Below, piece by piece: positions 21,701 to 34,700 of a DNA stretch of 64,000 bases (position 1 is its first letter; every line of letters starts with the position of its first letter). Position numbers and translations under genes: made by a program. Under the pieces are notes generated by a model, which made no database searches, was not told where the DNA came from, and saw nothing but the letters and a program-made list of their open reading frames with translations. The stretch lies in NCBI RefSeq assembly GCF_028583425.1, contig NC_072795.1:8827001-8891000 (forward strand). The letters are read 5' to 3'. Origin of the DNA: Eublepharis macularius (Eukaryota > Chordata > Lepidosauria > Squamata > Eublepharidae).

Positions 21701-24700
21701 AGTCACAGCTCTGAAGGCATGTTCCAGGACATCTGGGGCAGAGCCAGGCCGGCCATCCATCATCAGATACAATTGGGTGTCATCTGTGTATTGATGGCAC
21801 CCAAGTCCAAAACTCCGTACCAGCTGGGCGAGGGGGCGCATATATATGTTAAATAGCAGGGGGGGGAGTATTGCCCAGTGAGGGACACCGCACACCAATG
21901 GGTGGTGGGATGACAACTTCTCCCCTAGTGCCACCCTCTGTCCCCGACCGTGGAGAAAAGAGACAAACCACTGCAGAGCTGCCCCTCGAATCCCTACATT
22001 GGCAAGGTGGTGGACCAACAGGTCATGATCGACCGTGTCGAATGCTGATGATAGATCTAACAATATCAGCAGCGCCGACCCACATTGATCCAGCTGTCTA
22101 CGGAGATCGTCCATCACGGCGACCTGCAATGTCTCCATCCCATGTCCCGGACGGAAGCCCGACTGGAAAGGATCTAGGGATGAGGAATCATTCAGGAAGA
22201 CCTGCAGCTGCTCTACCACCACCCGCTCAATCACCTTACCCAGGAACGGGAGGTTCGAAACTGGGCGGTAACTGACCGGGTAGGTAGGGTCCAAAGACAT
22301 TTTTTTCAGGAGAGGCCTAACCACAGCTTCCTTCAACACTTCCAGGAAGATCCTGGAGCTCAGAGACATGTTGACAATGGCCTCCAGGGCATCTCATAGC
22401 CCATCTACGCTGGCCTTCACCAGCCACGAAGGGCACGGGTCAAAGGAGCATGTGGTAGGCCTAACTGCTCACTAACTACTGTCGATCTCATCCCCAGAGA
22501 GTGGACTGAAATGGTCTAATATCATCCCAGAAGGCGGCCAAGGGGCCTCCAGTTCGCACACTGTATCAACTGTGGCTGGGAGATCACGGCAGAGAGACAA
22601 GATTTTATCAGCAAAAAAGCTCCCAAAAGCCTCGCTGCTAATATCCGAATTTGAATTTTGACGGTCCCCTCCTGATAAGGAGACCAAAGACCGAACCACA
22701 TTGAACAGTTTTGCTGGGCTTGAGCTAGCTGATGCAATGGAGGCTGCATAGAACTCTTTCTTTGTAGCCTTCGCTGCCATCTCATAGGCCTTCATAAACA
22801 TCCTATAAGATGCTCTTGCCTCTTCGTCACGAGTTCGCCGCCACACTTGCTCTAGCCGTCTCAGCTCCCGCTTCTTCCGACGTAGCTCCTCTGTATACCA
22901 GGGAGCTAGTTTGGTACGGGGGTGGAGAGGGCGATGGGGGGCGATTTCATCAATGGCTTCAGAAAGATGGACTTGCCAGTTTTCCACCAGCTCATCCAAT
23001 GAGCCACTAGGGAGCATTGGATCCTGCAGTGCATTCTGGAAACCAATTGGATCCATAAGTCTCCGCAGGCGAGCATAAATAAGCTCACCGCCCTTGCAGG
23101 GGGGAGGTGGGATATGCAGCCAAGCCTTCAGGACCACGTGGTCTGACCATGGCACCAACTCAGTTGTTTCTAGCACCACATCCATCCCCATCCCAAAGAT
23201 CAAATCCAGCGTGTGGCCTGCTTGATGTGTAGGGGCCAAAACAATCTGGGAAAGTCCAAGTGCAGCCATGGAGGACACCAGGTCCACAGCCCGACTAGGG
23301 GCGTCATCGTCAGCATGGACGTTGAAGTCACCCAATACCAATAGTTTTGAATGCTCCAAGGGCCACCCAGCCACCACCTCTAGCAGATGTGGCAGGGCAT
23401 CTGCTGGTGCGCTGGGTGGCCGGTACACCACACAGATGGCCAAACTTTCCTCGGCACCCCACACTAGACCTACACTGTCAATGCCGGAGATCTCTGGGAT
23501 GGGGAGCGGCCTGAAGGAGAAAGACTCTCGGACAAGAATTGCCACCCCTCCCCCCCAGCCTCCCGTTCGGGACTGATGAAGGACTGAGAACCCAGGTGGG
23601 ACTAGTTCATTCAGGGCAACCGTCTCACCCTCCCTCACCCAGGTCTCAGTCACGCATACCAGGTCCACATCATTTGCCACAAAATAATCGTGCAATGTTC
23701 TGGTCTTGTTATTTATGGACCTGGCATTACACAACATCAGTGTCGAAGGGGGGGGGGGCTATATTTAAAGTTCCATTAAGCCCCAGTTAAAGGGATAGGA
23801 CATTCTTATCCAGGTTATTGACAACCAAAGCTGTCAGTGCAATGAACTCCGGGCAAGGAGATCTGGGTTTTTCTGGGCTCTTGCTCTGATTGGCTTTTCT
23901 GAGCCTAGCAGAGAACAAGTAGTGGTAAAAGGAGCAGGAGGGACTGTGACAAAATGAGGGATTTGGGCTGCAATCTTCAATATGCTTTCTTGGGAGTAAG
24001 CCCTATTGAACAAAACTGAACTTGTTTCTCAGTAGATAATAATAATATGTTTATTGCTTTTCCGGCCGAAGCCATAAGCCATACAAACACCAACAAAATA
24101 TGAACTGTACACTTGAACATACCCAATTCACACAGACATAACTCGTCATTATCACTTTAAACTATCTAAACTCATGAAGATTTTGTTTCTTCATCACCGT
24201 GGCTAAAAAGGAAGCCACTATAGCAGAGGTTTGATTGTCAGGAAAGTTATCAGACAATAACACTGAGATTGCCCAAGGAAGGAAGGGAAGCTTTTCTTTT
24301 AACATAATAGGAATAATAAATCTCTCTCTTTCCTTACTCCACTTAGGGCAAAAAACTATTATATGATCCAAGGTCTCTAACTTTCCTTGTCCACAGTCAC
24401 AAACTCGTTCAGAATAAGGGAGTCCAGAGAAACGACCAGAAAGCACTTTAGAGGGGAAGGAGTTAAGTCTAGCCAATGTGAAGGCTCTGCGTTGAGCTGG
24501 AATCTTTAAAGAATAGCAATAAGATGGAATAGCCTCTGATGAAGCGGCAGCTGCCTCGCGAGATTGTTATCGAGTTTTCATCTAAGAGGGTCCGGGACAG
24601 TATCCTATATAATTCATACAATGCGGAATTGGACTTTCTGGGAAATAAAGTCAAGATATTGAAGGACGTTCCATTTTTAGTTCGGAAGCGAAGATTTAAG

Positions 24701-27700
24701 TACAAGAAGTTGGCAGCTCTTTTGAGGGAACGTGACATAAAGTACAAATGGCTACTCCCGGAAGGAATCGGGTTTAGTTATAAAGATCAAGCTCACAAGA
24801 TTAATTCGGAAGATCAGCTAAGGGATTTTGTGGATAAAAATCCAGAATTTGGACCAGACACCAAGCAAAAAGAAGAGGATCCGAAGCCTGAAGGGAGGGG
24901 GGAGGCAATGAGCGCTCTGGCGGTAGCTGCGCAGAGGGAATTGCGTCCGAGGCCCAGGGGAGGGGAAAAGATTTAATTTGAACTGTAATTTGTAATTTGT
25001 ATGATCAACCACTCCGTCACTACTTTATTAAGCTATTTTTTTTACTATGGCAGTATGAAGGGAAAGCATTGAATTGTAGCGTTTAGTGTTTGTAGGTTAC
25101 CTTCCCCTTTTTTTCCCACCCCCCCTTCCCTTTCTCTTTTTTCTCCCTTCTTTCCCTTCCCTTGTACTATTGTAGTCTTTTGTAGTTACTGTCATTGTAG
25201 TTTTGTATGTTAGATATGGAAAAATAAAAAATTATTTAAAAAGATGGAATAGCCTCTGGGGGTGAAAGTCCCAGGGATAAGCCCGAACATGTACGTCTGG
25301 CTCTCTGGAGAGTACTGCTGTAATCGAGATCCTTTAGTTTTAATTTTATAACTCTTAGGGCCTCATTTGTCTGTAAAGATGTTATATCAATATCCAGAAT
25401 TTTTAGTTTCTGGTTAATTAAATTAGTTCGGCTACTCTTACAAGTATCCTGCGAGATCAAATGTGCAAAACCTACTTTCCCTGAATTGTCCTTGTAAATT
25501 TCCTTGTTCAAGAACAACTTAAAGGCTGTAATCCATGCTCTCTTCTCAGTAGATCTGATGAGGGTTGCTCTTTTTGTTTCACTATCAGACTGTAAACCTA
25601 AAAGGGGTGGAAAAATTTTCTATGGATATAGCGAGATTAGAGGGAAAATCTTAGAGGAAAAATTTTCCATGGATGGAGTGAGCTTAGAGGTGTGGAACTG
25701 AATGGAAATTGGGTATGGCTTGGCTTGCTTCTGCTAGGTTAGATTGGTAAATTGCCTGCCTGATTGTTGGGAATTTTAAGAATTCTAGGAACATTTAGAC
25801 AGTTAAAGTCAGTTAGAGAAGGCAGCTGAAGAAATGGGAATGAAAGGAAGACAGTTAAAGAAATATCGAAAAAGCAGGTATAGAAAGAATATCTAGCTTA
25901 CATATCAGTGTATCAGAGACAGAGAGGTCAAGGTATCTAGACAGCAATTATTTTTAGACTTGGGGATGCTTTTGCTGATGTTTTATTTTCCTGCCTTTAC
26001 ATGATCAAATTTGCATAAGTTATTTAAGTCACCAATTATTAAACTCAATTGATGTCCTGTTTGCACCAAGGAACCACAGGAAGGCAGAGGGCAAGTGAGG
26101 GCAGGAATAGCAAGCGCTGTCAGAGCTCGATTCCAGAAGAGCCAGAGACGAACTGAGACTATTTATAGGAGTGGGTGCCTGCAGTAGTGCCCTGGATTCT
26201 GCAGGCATTCACAAACTGGACCTTGTCCATCATCCTATGAAGCCTTATTGTTATTTTGTTATTATTTAAAGCGTTTGTATGCTATATTTTTATGTAGCAT
26301 ACAAATATGGTTTATATGGTTGCCAGATGGGGTCCAGAAAAATACTGGACCCTGAGGAGAGGGGAGAGGGCAGCATTCACCCTACTATTCTACCCAAATA
26401 GCGTCTCCAAGGTGGTGAACATTAAAACTATATATTTTTTTCTAAACAACATTTTAAAACAATTTAAATTTAAAACAACATTTGAGATAGTATGAAAACA
26501 ATTCAATAAATGCACACAAAAACATATTACACCGATTCGGTTTCGTTTTCTCAGCCATGCCGGACGCTCCTCTCGGCTGGTCCGGGAGGAAACGACCGGG
26601 CACCCTGACCGGGCGGCTGACCCGCAAGGATTAGCCCCCAGGACTCCCAGGGAGGGAGCCAGGGTCCGGGACGCGGCGGGAAGAACTCCCCGAAATCAAT
26701 GCGGGGGGGGAATTGCCCGTTTGTCCCTATGGAGGCCGGCAGATGTGCGCGGCGCCTCGAGTGCCGCCGGGCAACGAGAAACGGCAAGTAAAAGAAACAG
26801 GCGGAAGCCTGTAAACAAGCGAATCCCTTCTGTTCTACAAGCGTTTGTGAAGGAGAGGTTGATCTGAAGAAGACTCGCTCTTCCCCTTCGTTGAGTTCCA
26901 GAATTTTGTTGGTGCCCCCCCCCAAAATGGCAGCAAAGAAGCAAAGTCCCGCTCTCGGTAAGTCAATCTCGGCTACCTTGCAGAAGGGGGAGTCGCTCGA
27001 AGAGTTGGTACACAGGGCGGTGGTGGAAGCTATAAAACCCTTTGTTGACAAGCTGAACGAAACTGATCAAAGGGTGGGCTTAATTGAAAGCGAGGTGAAA
27101 ACCATTAAGGCAGCAGCGGGGGGGGGCAGAAAAGTCTGCTCTGGAAAGTGCGTCACTTGTGAAGGCTACAAAAAAGGAGCTGAAGTTGGTGGAGAACCAG
27201 CTGATCGGGCTACAGGTGGAACGAACGCAGACAATTTTGCGTCTCCAAAACGTGAAAGAGGAGAAAAATGAGGATCTGTGGGATTTGGTCTCGGAACTAC
27301 TGGCGACACCCGCGAGGACGACTAAAGAAGAGGTCAAAAGCGCCATTTTGGAGGTCCGTCGGGCTTCTTCAAAATATGCAACAAAGCGACAGTTGCCTCG
27401 TGAGATCATTATTGACTTTTCATCTAAAAAGATTCGGGACACCATCCTATATAACTCATACAATGCGGATTTGGACTTTATGGGTTTGAAAGTCAAGATT
27501 TTGAAGGACGTTCCATTTCTAGTCCGGAAACGGCGTTTTAAATATAAAAAGTTTGCAGCACTTCTGAGGGACCATGGAATAAAGTACAAATGGTTATTCC
27601 CAGAAGGAATATGGTTCAGATATAAAGATCAGGCCTATAAGATATTATCAGAAGATCAACTAAAGGATTTTGAGAATAAAAACCCAGAACTCTGCTGCAC

Positions 27701-30700
27701 CAAGAACGAAGAAAAGGAGGAGCCGGAGGGGGGGGGGGAGGAGGAGAGCATCGCAACAGCAGTTGCACAGAGAGAATTGCGTCCGGGACCTAGAAGGGGG
27801 AGGAAAGTTTAATCAGAATTTGAAATGTTTATTCTCTGTATGATTAACCACTCCATCATTATTTTATGGAGCTATTTTTGTATTATGACAGTATGAAGGG
27901 AAACATTGAAGTGTAGTGTTTAGTGTTTGTAGTTCATTCCCCCCTTTTCTTTTTCCACCCCCCCTTTGTCCCTTCCCTCTCCCCTTTCCTTGTGATAGTT
28001 TTGTGTAGTGTTTTGTAGCTATGAAAAATAAAAATAAAATAAAAAAAAAACATATTACACCAAAAAAAGGGAGGAGGGCCAATAACAGTTTTTGGTAGAT
28101 CTCAGTAGAGAGATCTCAGCTGGGCCATCAGCTGTATGAGCTGTGCTTCTTCATGGGCCTTCTCAGCTCTTGGGGGCCTGGGGGGGGACTTTGGTAATTG
28201 ACTGCTGTCCTTCATGGGTGCCCTGAGGAAGTAGAATGATTTCTTTGGAGGGTGGACTTTGTGTTGCAAGTCCCCCCTCCTCAAACCCCACCCTCCCCAT
28301 GCCCTGCTCCACATCTCCAGGAATTTCCCAGGCTGGAGTTGGCAACTGTATAAGCTACAGCTGGCTGCAAGTTCCCTCTGTCTAGCTGTAGCTGTAGCTT
28401 TGCACAGTTGGACTGGGGGTATAGAAAAGAAGGAAAAAAGAAAAAATGCAAGCAAACATTCCTTTTTAAGGCAACAAGAACATCAGAGCTATGTTCAGCT
28501 TTTAATTGTTAGCCTCCTTGCTGGCCCTGATTTGGCAGAAAGGCCAAATATAAATTCTGTAAATGAAATCAAATTTCCCAAAAATATTTTTGAGGTTACT
28601 TCTGGGTAAATAAGAAAAAGACCCTGAAATAGTAGAAGTACCCTTGGACAGACTGTGTCACAGGAGTTGCAACAGGGTGTTTGGAAAGGAAGTGTCCAAG
28701 AAGCATGGGGGAGGGCTGATGAGAAGGCAAGAAGCAGGGAAGAGAAGATAACTGGGAAGGAGAATGGGCAGAGAAGAGCTTCGGAGAGCAGCAGAAGAGT
28801 TGAAGAAGGACGAGGTTAACATATCCATTTGGAATCATCTTGTCTGCTTGAAGATAACTCTACTATTCTCTCTTTTGGTCCAAACGGCAGCTGGCAAAGC
28901 AATATGGAAACATTTATACCATATGGACAGGGCCTGTGCCTACAATGGTATTTTCTGGATTTGAAGCAGTGAAAGAAGGTGTGATCAAACATTTGGAATA
29001 CTTTGATGAGCGACCAGTGGCTCCTTACTTTAAAGCTATACGAAATGAAAAGGGTAAGTCGTTGTGAAAAGGGGAAAGTGTTCCTTTAGGGTTGCCAGCT
29101 CTACATTGGGAGACTCCTGGCAATTTTGGGGGTAGAGAATGGGGAGGGTGGGGCTTAGGGAAGGGAGGAGCTTCAGCGAGGCATAATGTCATCAGATCCA
29201 CTCTCCAAAGAAACTAAATTCTCCAGGGAATTTTTTCTCTGTTACAAATTAAACGTGACGGTGATCCCATAGCTAGGGTTCCCAGGTGCTGGCCAGTGGC
29301 AGGCAAACACCTGGAGATTTGCTCCACCGATCACCCAGCAATTGGTGTGAGGGGCAAGCTCCCAGAGGTTGCCCGCCACCAGCAGGCACCTCAGGAACGC
29401 ACGCTATGTGCATGCGTCGCAGTGACATCAATTCTGGATGTGACTCGTTGTGCTAGCCACAGGAGCGTTCCCGTGCTTTGTTTGATACCAATTTGGGCCC
29501 CAAATAGGCCAAATTGGCCCCGTGCAGAGCACAGGAGCAATTGTGCAGCTGGCATGATGACATCACTACTGGAAGTGATGTCCTTGTGTCAGCCCCCGGG
29601 TATGCACGTTGATCCTCATGATGAGCATGAGTAAAGTGCTAGCTCTCCCTACCTCCCGGCGGGACCAGGAAACCCGACCCATAGCTGCCATTGGTTCACC
29701 ATCACCAGTTTCGAGTGATTTTAAAATCCCAGAAGGGCCCGATCCTGATGGGGCTTGTGGCGCCCAGGTCTTTATCCCCCACCTGGTGCCTTTTCAAGTG
29801 TTCCAGCACTTGAAAAAGTGTGCGGTGGGGAGTGGGGAGGACTCCACATTGCAGGCCCAATCAGAATGTGTTTAGTTTGGCTCTCTGTTGTCTGGAAATC
29901 AGTTGCAATTCTGGGATATGTCCAGGCCCCACTTGGAGGCTGGCAAACCAGTTTTCATTGTTTTCTCCCCATACAAGTCCTACAGAAGTGTCATACAAAA
30001 CAAGAACAAGTCCCAGTAGATGAATACAAACATAAAAGTTTGTAAGTTTGAGATAATAACTGCCATCCATAAATTCTGTATCATTACGCTCCAAGTTCAT
30101 TATAATCAGTGATATGATAATCATTCACATTGGATTTTATATCATCCTGAAAGAAGAAATGTGATCTGATGAAGAAGGCATGGATTTAGAGGAGGTATTC
30201 ATAGGAAGAATTTTTGCAAGTGAAAGATCCTAAGGCTATTCTATGTGTAGAGACTGAGGGTGGCAGAAAGATGGTACTAGGCAAAGAAATGCATTGCCAC
30301 CATAGCTGCGTTTACACACTGGTCAAACTGAAGAAATATTCCTTTGATAATTTTAATCAGAGATTGATTTAGGATTAGAGATGGGCACAATCTGCATTAC
30401 AATTGGGAAAAAACCACGATAATGGCAATCGCGCGATCGTGACTCAGCCGATCGTGATCAACTATGCCCAATGATCCAGCAATCGGGAGGGGCCTGGATC
30501 AGGGCATCCGTGCTCGGATCGGGGATGCAGACACTCTGGCGCCAGTAATCTATTGCCCTGGCAATGGAGCCAGGGGAATGCTTGAACTGTGTTTCCCCTC
30601 CTTCTGTCAACCCGAATGGAAGCCCAGCTTTCCTTGATCAGCAGGGATTCCTTCCACGGAGCAGCAATGCACTCACCAATTGGGAGAAGACAGCCAGGGG

Positions 30701-31744
30701 AGGGAGGGGGAAGGGGGTGTTCTGTAGCCATGGGCACTCCAAACCTTTTTTGCTTTTTAAAAAAATGGGGCTTTGTAGGAGGAATGGCTGTTTTTCTGTC
30801 TGTCACTCTCTGTTTTTAACCTGCTTTTAAAACACTGTATTTTGTGGGAAAACCTCATTCACGGCTCTGTGTGTGTGTGTTTAAAAGGGAGTGGGTAAAA
30901 GCTGGATCCATATGATTTTAAACGGATCCTCATGAATTCATATGATTTTTATATTGAAACAAAACAAAAAGTCTGTCATATTATAGATCATGTCCTAGTC
31001 TACAGACAGCAACAAAACAATCATGCATCCACTAATCCGCGGCGCTGCCATGGCACAAAAACATGCTAAAAAAGCACGGATCCGCATGGATACTCTTGAT
31101 TTTTAAGTGGGGCCACCCAAAATCCACCATAAAAACCAGATCATGTCCATATCCACAAATGGGACCAAAAAAATCATTCATCCACTGCTTTGTGGCAGTG
31201 CCACGGCGCAAAAACATGGTTCAAAAGGATGGATCCTCATGGATCCTCTTGATTTTTACATGGGGCCACCCAAAATTCAGTATACTGTCCCAGATCATGT
31301 CCAATGCCACACACAGGACCAAAAGCTCTAAAATATGACAGCCTTTTTGTTTTGTTTCAATGTAAAAATTATATAAATTCATGAGGATCCGTGTCTCAGA
31401 TTCATGTTTTTTCACTGTGGCAGCGCCAAATATTTTTGGATCTGTGTTTTTTATATTTCAGTCTGTGGACCTGGCTGTGATATGTGATTTGATGTTTCAT
31501 TTGTGTTTTTCCTATTTAAAAAACCATAGGATCCTCGAGGATCCGTGTGGATCCTGGTTTTACTTTCTTCCTGTTTAAAATATGCTTTTGGAAGACTGGC
31601 TGAGTGCTTTTAAAACAGGGTGGGGAGGAATGGAGGATTCTATCCCTGCTATTTTTTTAAAAGCTGGTTGAAACATGTTGACGGGGTGTATCTCTATATT
31701 TGGAGAGGCAAGGATGGGTTAAAAACTCCCCCTCCTCTGCTCTA

Positions 31745-31775
<31 letters not shown>

Positions 31776-34700
31776 ACATCTCCTCCCTGAAGGAAGGTGG
31801 CTCGTCGCCAGGTTAAAAACTCCCCCCCATGCTCTAAGTGTGTGTGTGTGTGTGTGTGAAAATGTCCCCTCCCTGAGGGGAGGTGGCTCGTCGCTGGGTT
31901 AAAAACTCCCCCTCTGCTCTAAGTGTGTGTGTGTGGGGCACCCCTCCGCTTTGGCCTCCCCGATCCCCAATCCCGGGGACTTGTTCGGGAAGGATTGGTG
32001 ATCTGGGGTCGTCGCCCGCGCAGATCCACGATCAGCTTGATCAGTATTTTTTTTTTGGATCGTGCCCACCTCTACTTAGGATACATAAATGTTGTCATAT
32101 GTTAAGACAGAGTACTGGAGAACATTCCTTCTACTGATTGGCCAGGTACTGTTGTGACATCACAAACCCTATCTCTTCCACATGCAGGAGTTTTTCAGCT
32201 TTAAAACAAATTGCTAGTTTACAAAATAAAGAAATAAAGAATGAACAATTGGGCACCACAGAACTATTTAAATGTATAATAGTACAAATTATTACATACT
32301 ATGTAATCTGCATTAAGACATAGTGAAAAGGGCAAAGTATAAATAAGGTAGGTAAATAAAAATTTGAAAATTGCTCTCAATGTCAGCAAAACAGAGAGAC
32401 AGCCAACAAAAACACAGCAGAAGTGGCTACACTGATGTTGAAATAAGAGTTTTATTGTGGAAGCAATGTTTCATATTTTATTTGAAAAGCAAAGTGGAAG
32501 AGACTTCAGCTTACTATACAAAGTTGCTATCCTGGTGAAATGTCTATGTGTGTTTGTGTTCACGTGAGTGTGAGAAGTACACTCCTTTGGTGAAAATAAT
32601 AGAAGGATTTACTTCTTCTTGAATATGCTGCTCAGATACAACTATGCAGAGAATGTCAGAAGTGGCTTAGCATAGACATCCATCATTTCTTAGTAGACAT
32701 ATTTATTTATAGTCTGCTTTTGTCACTGACCCGAAGCAGATTACACAGTGTAAATCCATGCAATTAGTACCTGGGATATTCAGTAAACAACACAACAGAA
32801 ATTTGAAAAGAAGCATATAGTTCAAATGCAGGACAACAGAGATGAAACTTTGCGGAAACAAAACAGAACCAATTTGATACAATGACCTATTAAAAAATAC
32901 ACAAACTATCCAGTAAGATCATGTCTACATCCACAGATGTTATTCTGTAGTGTAGTCTATAGTCCCTGTCCCTTACGAAACATCTCTCTGAACTATTTCC
33001 TTACAGCATAGCCCTATTGTTTGAGAAAAAAGCCCTCCCGGGTAGTACCATTTTGCAGAAAGCAAGGACAGTGTGAGCTTTCCTGACTTCCCTAGGCAGG
33101 CCATTCCTTATTGTCAGGGCCAACAGAGAATTCACATGTGCAAGCAGATGATGTTTTTGCCCATTTGCAGGGAGATATCTCCAGAATGCCTTGTTCCGAT
33201 GTGCAACTCTGCCATGGCAGAGCATAGTGAGAGAGGTGGCCATGAAGATATGAAGGGCCATAAAGGGCTTTGTATGTAATGGCCACATCCTTGAATTGAG
33301 CCCCGTAATTAATGGGATGGGTAGCCAATGGAGTGACTACAGAATAAGAATAATATGCATGCTCTGGCTGGCTCCTAATAATAATTGAGCTGCAGTGTTC
33401 TGCACCAGCTGGAGTCTTTGAGTTGACTTTGAATGGAGACATATGTAGAGTGCCTTGAAGTTATTGTGGAATGAATCAAGATGGCTGGGTCAAGGTATGG
33501 GACCATCTTTCAGGCTAGTCTGAAAGCCATATTTGCAGTTGCATTTACTTGCCACTCTAGTAGCAGTGCTGGATTCAGTATAACTCCTAGGCTCTTAACC
33601 AGTCTGCCCAGATCAGCTGAACCCCATTGAAAGTAGGAAGCACAATCCTTGAAGATTTCCACTTTCCTGACCAGCATCAGTTTCATTATCTCCGGATTTA
33701 GTCTTAGCTTGTTCATTTTCAGCCACTTGACCACAGTACTCCTATCCTCCCTTCTCCATCTCTATGCAACCCAGCAGTCCCCAAAATGCTGCTCCAGAAG
33801 GACTTTCATGGGCAGCATGGTGGTGACTTGTTGTCTATCCCCAAGTAGATCCTGGAGATCTCCTGGAAATACATCTGATCTCCAGACTATGGAGATCAGT
33901 TCCCCTAGAGGAAATGGCAGGTTAGTAAGGGAGACTCTGTCGAATCATGTATCTGGTTACCTCCCTACCCAAACTCTATCTCTCCCTAGACCGTGCCCCA
34001 AATCTCTAGGAACTTCCTAACCCAGAGATGGCATCCCTAGTAGTGGGAGGAGGGAACTGGCAAATCTGGTGGGAAACACAAGTGCGAGAGTAGAGTTCCA
34101 CTCAGGAATTATAATTTGTGGAGATGCCATTAAATGGCACTTTTTGTAGACACTTTAATCACAGGAATGTCTGTAATTGTCTCTTTTAGTCATCTATTAG
34201 TAGATGAGTATGGATATAAAAACTGTATTGTTTGAAAAAGTTCTAAATTTCTGGGCATTGTTCTTTATATAAATGTCTGTAAGTGTATCGTGAGGGCTTG
34301 TTTCTGAGATATAACTCTAGGAGACAGAGACAAATTCTAGATCCACACTGCAATTCTTAAAGGATCAGTAATTTTGGAATAGTGAGTACATAGGCATTGC
34401 ATTTGGTACTTTCTTTGTCTCCCAGCTATCACTCACCAAACCAGAAGGGGTGGGAGCAGGGGAACAGGCCTTCCTAGTATGTACCTGGGGTGGTGTGATG
34501 ATGTCACTCCCTGGTGTGATGGCATCGCACTACCCCAGAAGTGCTCCCGGACTTCACATGGGGCCCAAATCAAAACTGTACAAAGCATGCGTGCTCCTGG
34601 GCCTGCATTATGACATCATTTCCTAGAAGAAAGTTGAGTTCTGGGTCCCTTCCATACCTCTGGGACCTGACAAAACTAGTACTTTCTAGGTTAGTAACTT

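Larger units (their letters stand above)
20690..23755 (-). mobile_element. L2/CR1-group LINE, nearly full length, minus strand
   Basis: Encodes an APE-type endonuclease (23737-22472) and a reverse transcriptase (22369-20939) with the 3' UTR and an AATAAA-rich tail at the left end. Endonuclease landmarks are [29 protein letters not shown] and PWSDHVVL. The two reading frames are separated by about 100 bp with a stop or frame change, so the single ORF is broken. Same family as 12406-14859 (its interior is clearly homologous) and 37630-39243. It starts at the right in a C-run close to the endonuclease N-terminus. Located in intron 1 of P450 copy 2, antisense to it. Confidence 0.9.
24050..25600 (-). 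mobile_element. Unclassified LINE C-terminal coding relic, split by a later insertion
   Basis: Two minus-strand frames (25517-25259 and 24476-24162) join once the insertion at 24539-25240 is removed. The C-terminal part has a Cys/His cluster with CDCG, LETLDH and FCPKW, as found after the RT in several non-LTR families. The RT itself is not present. Family not determined. Confidence 0.6.
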
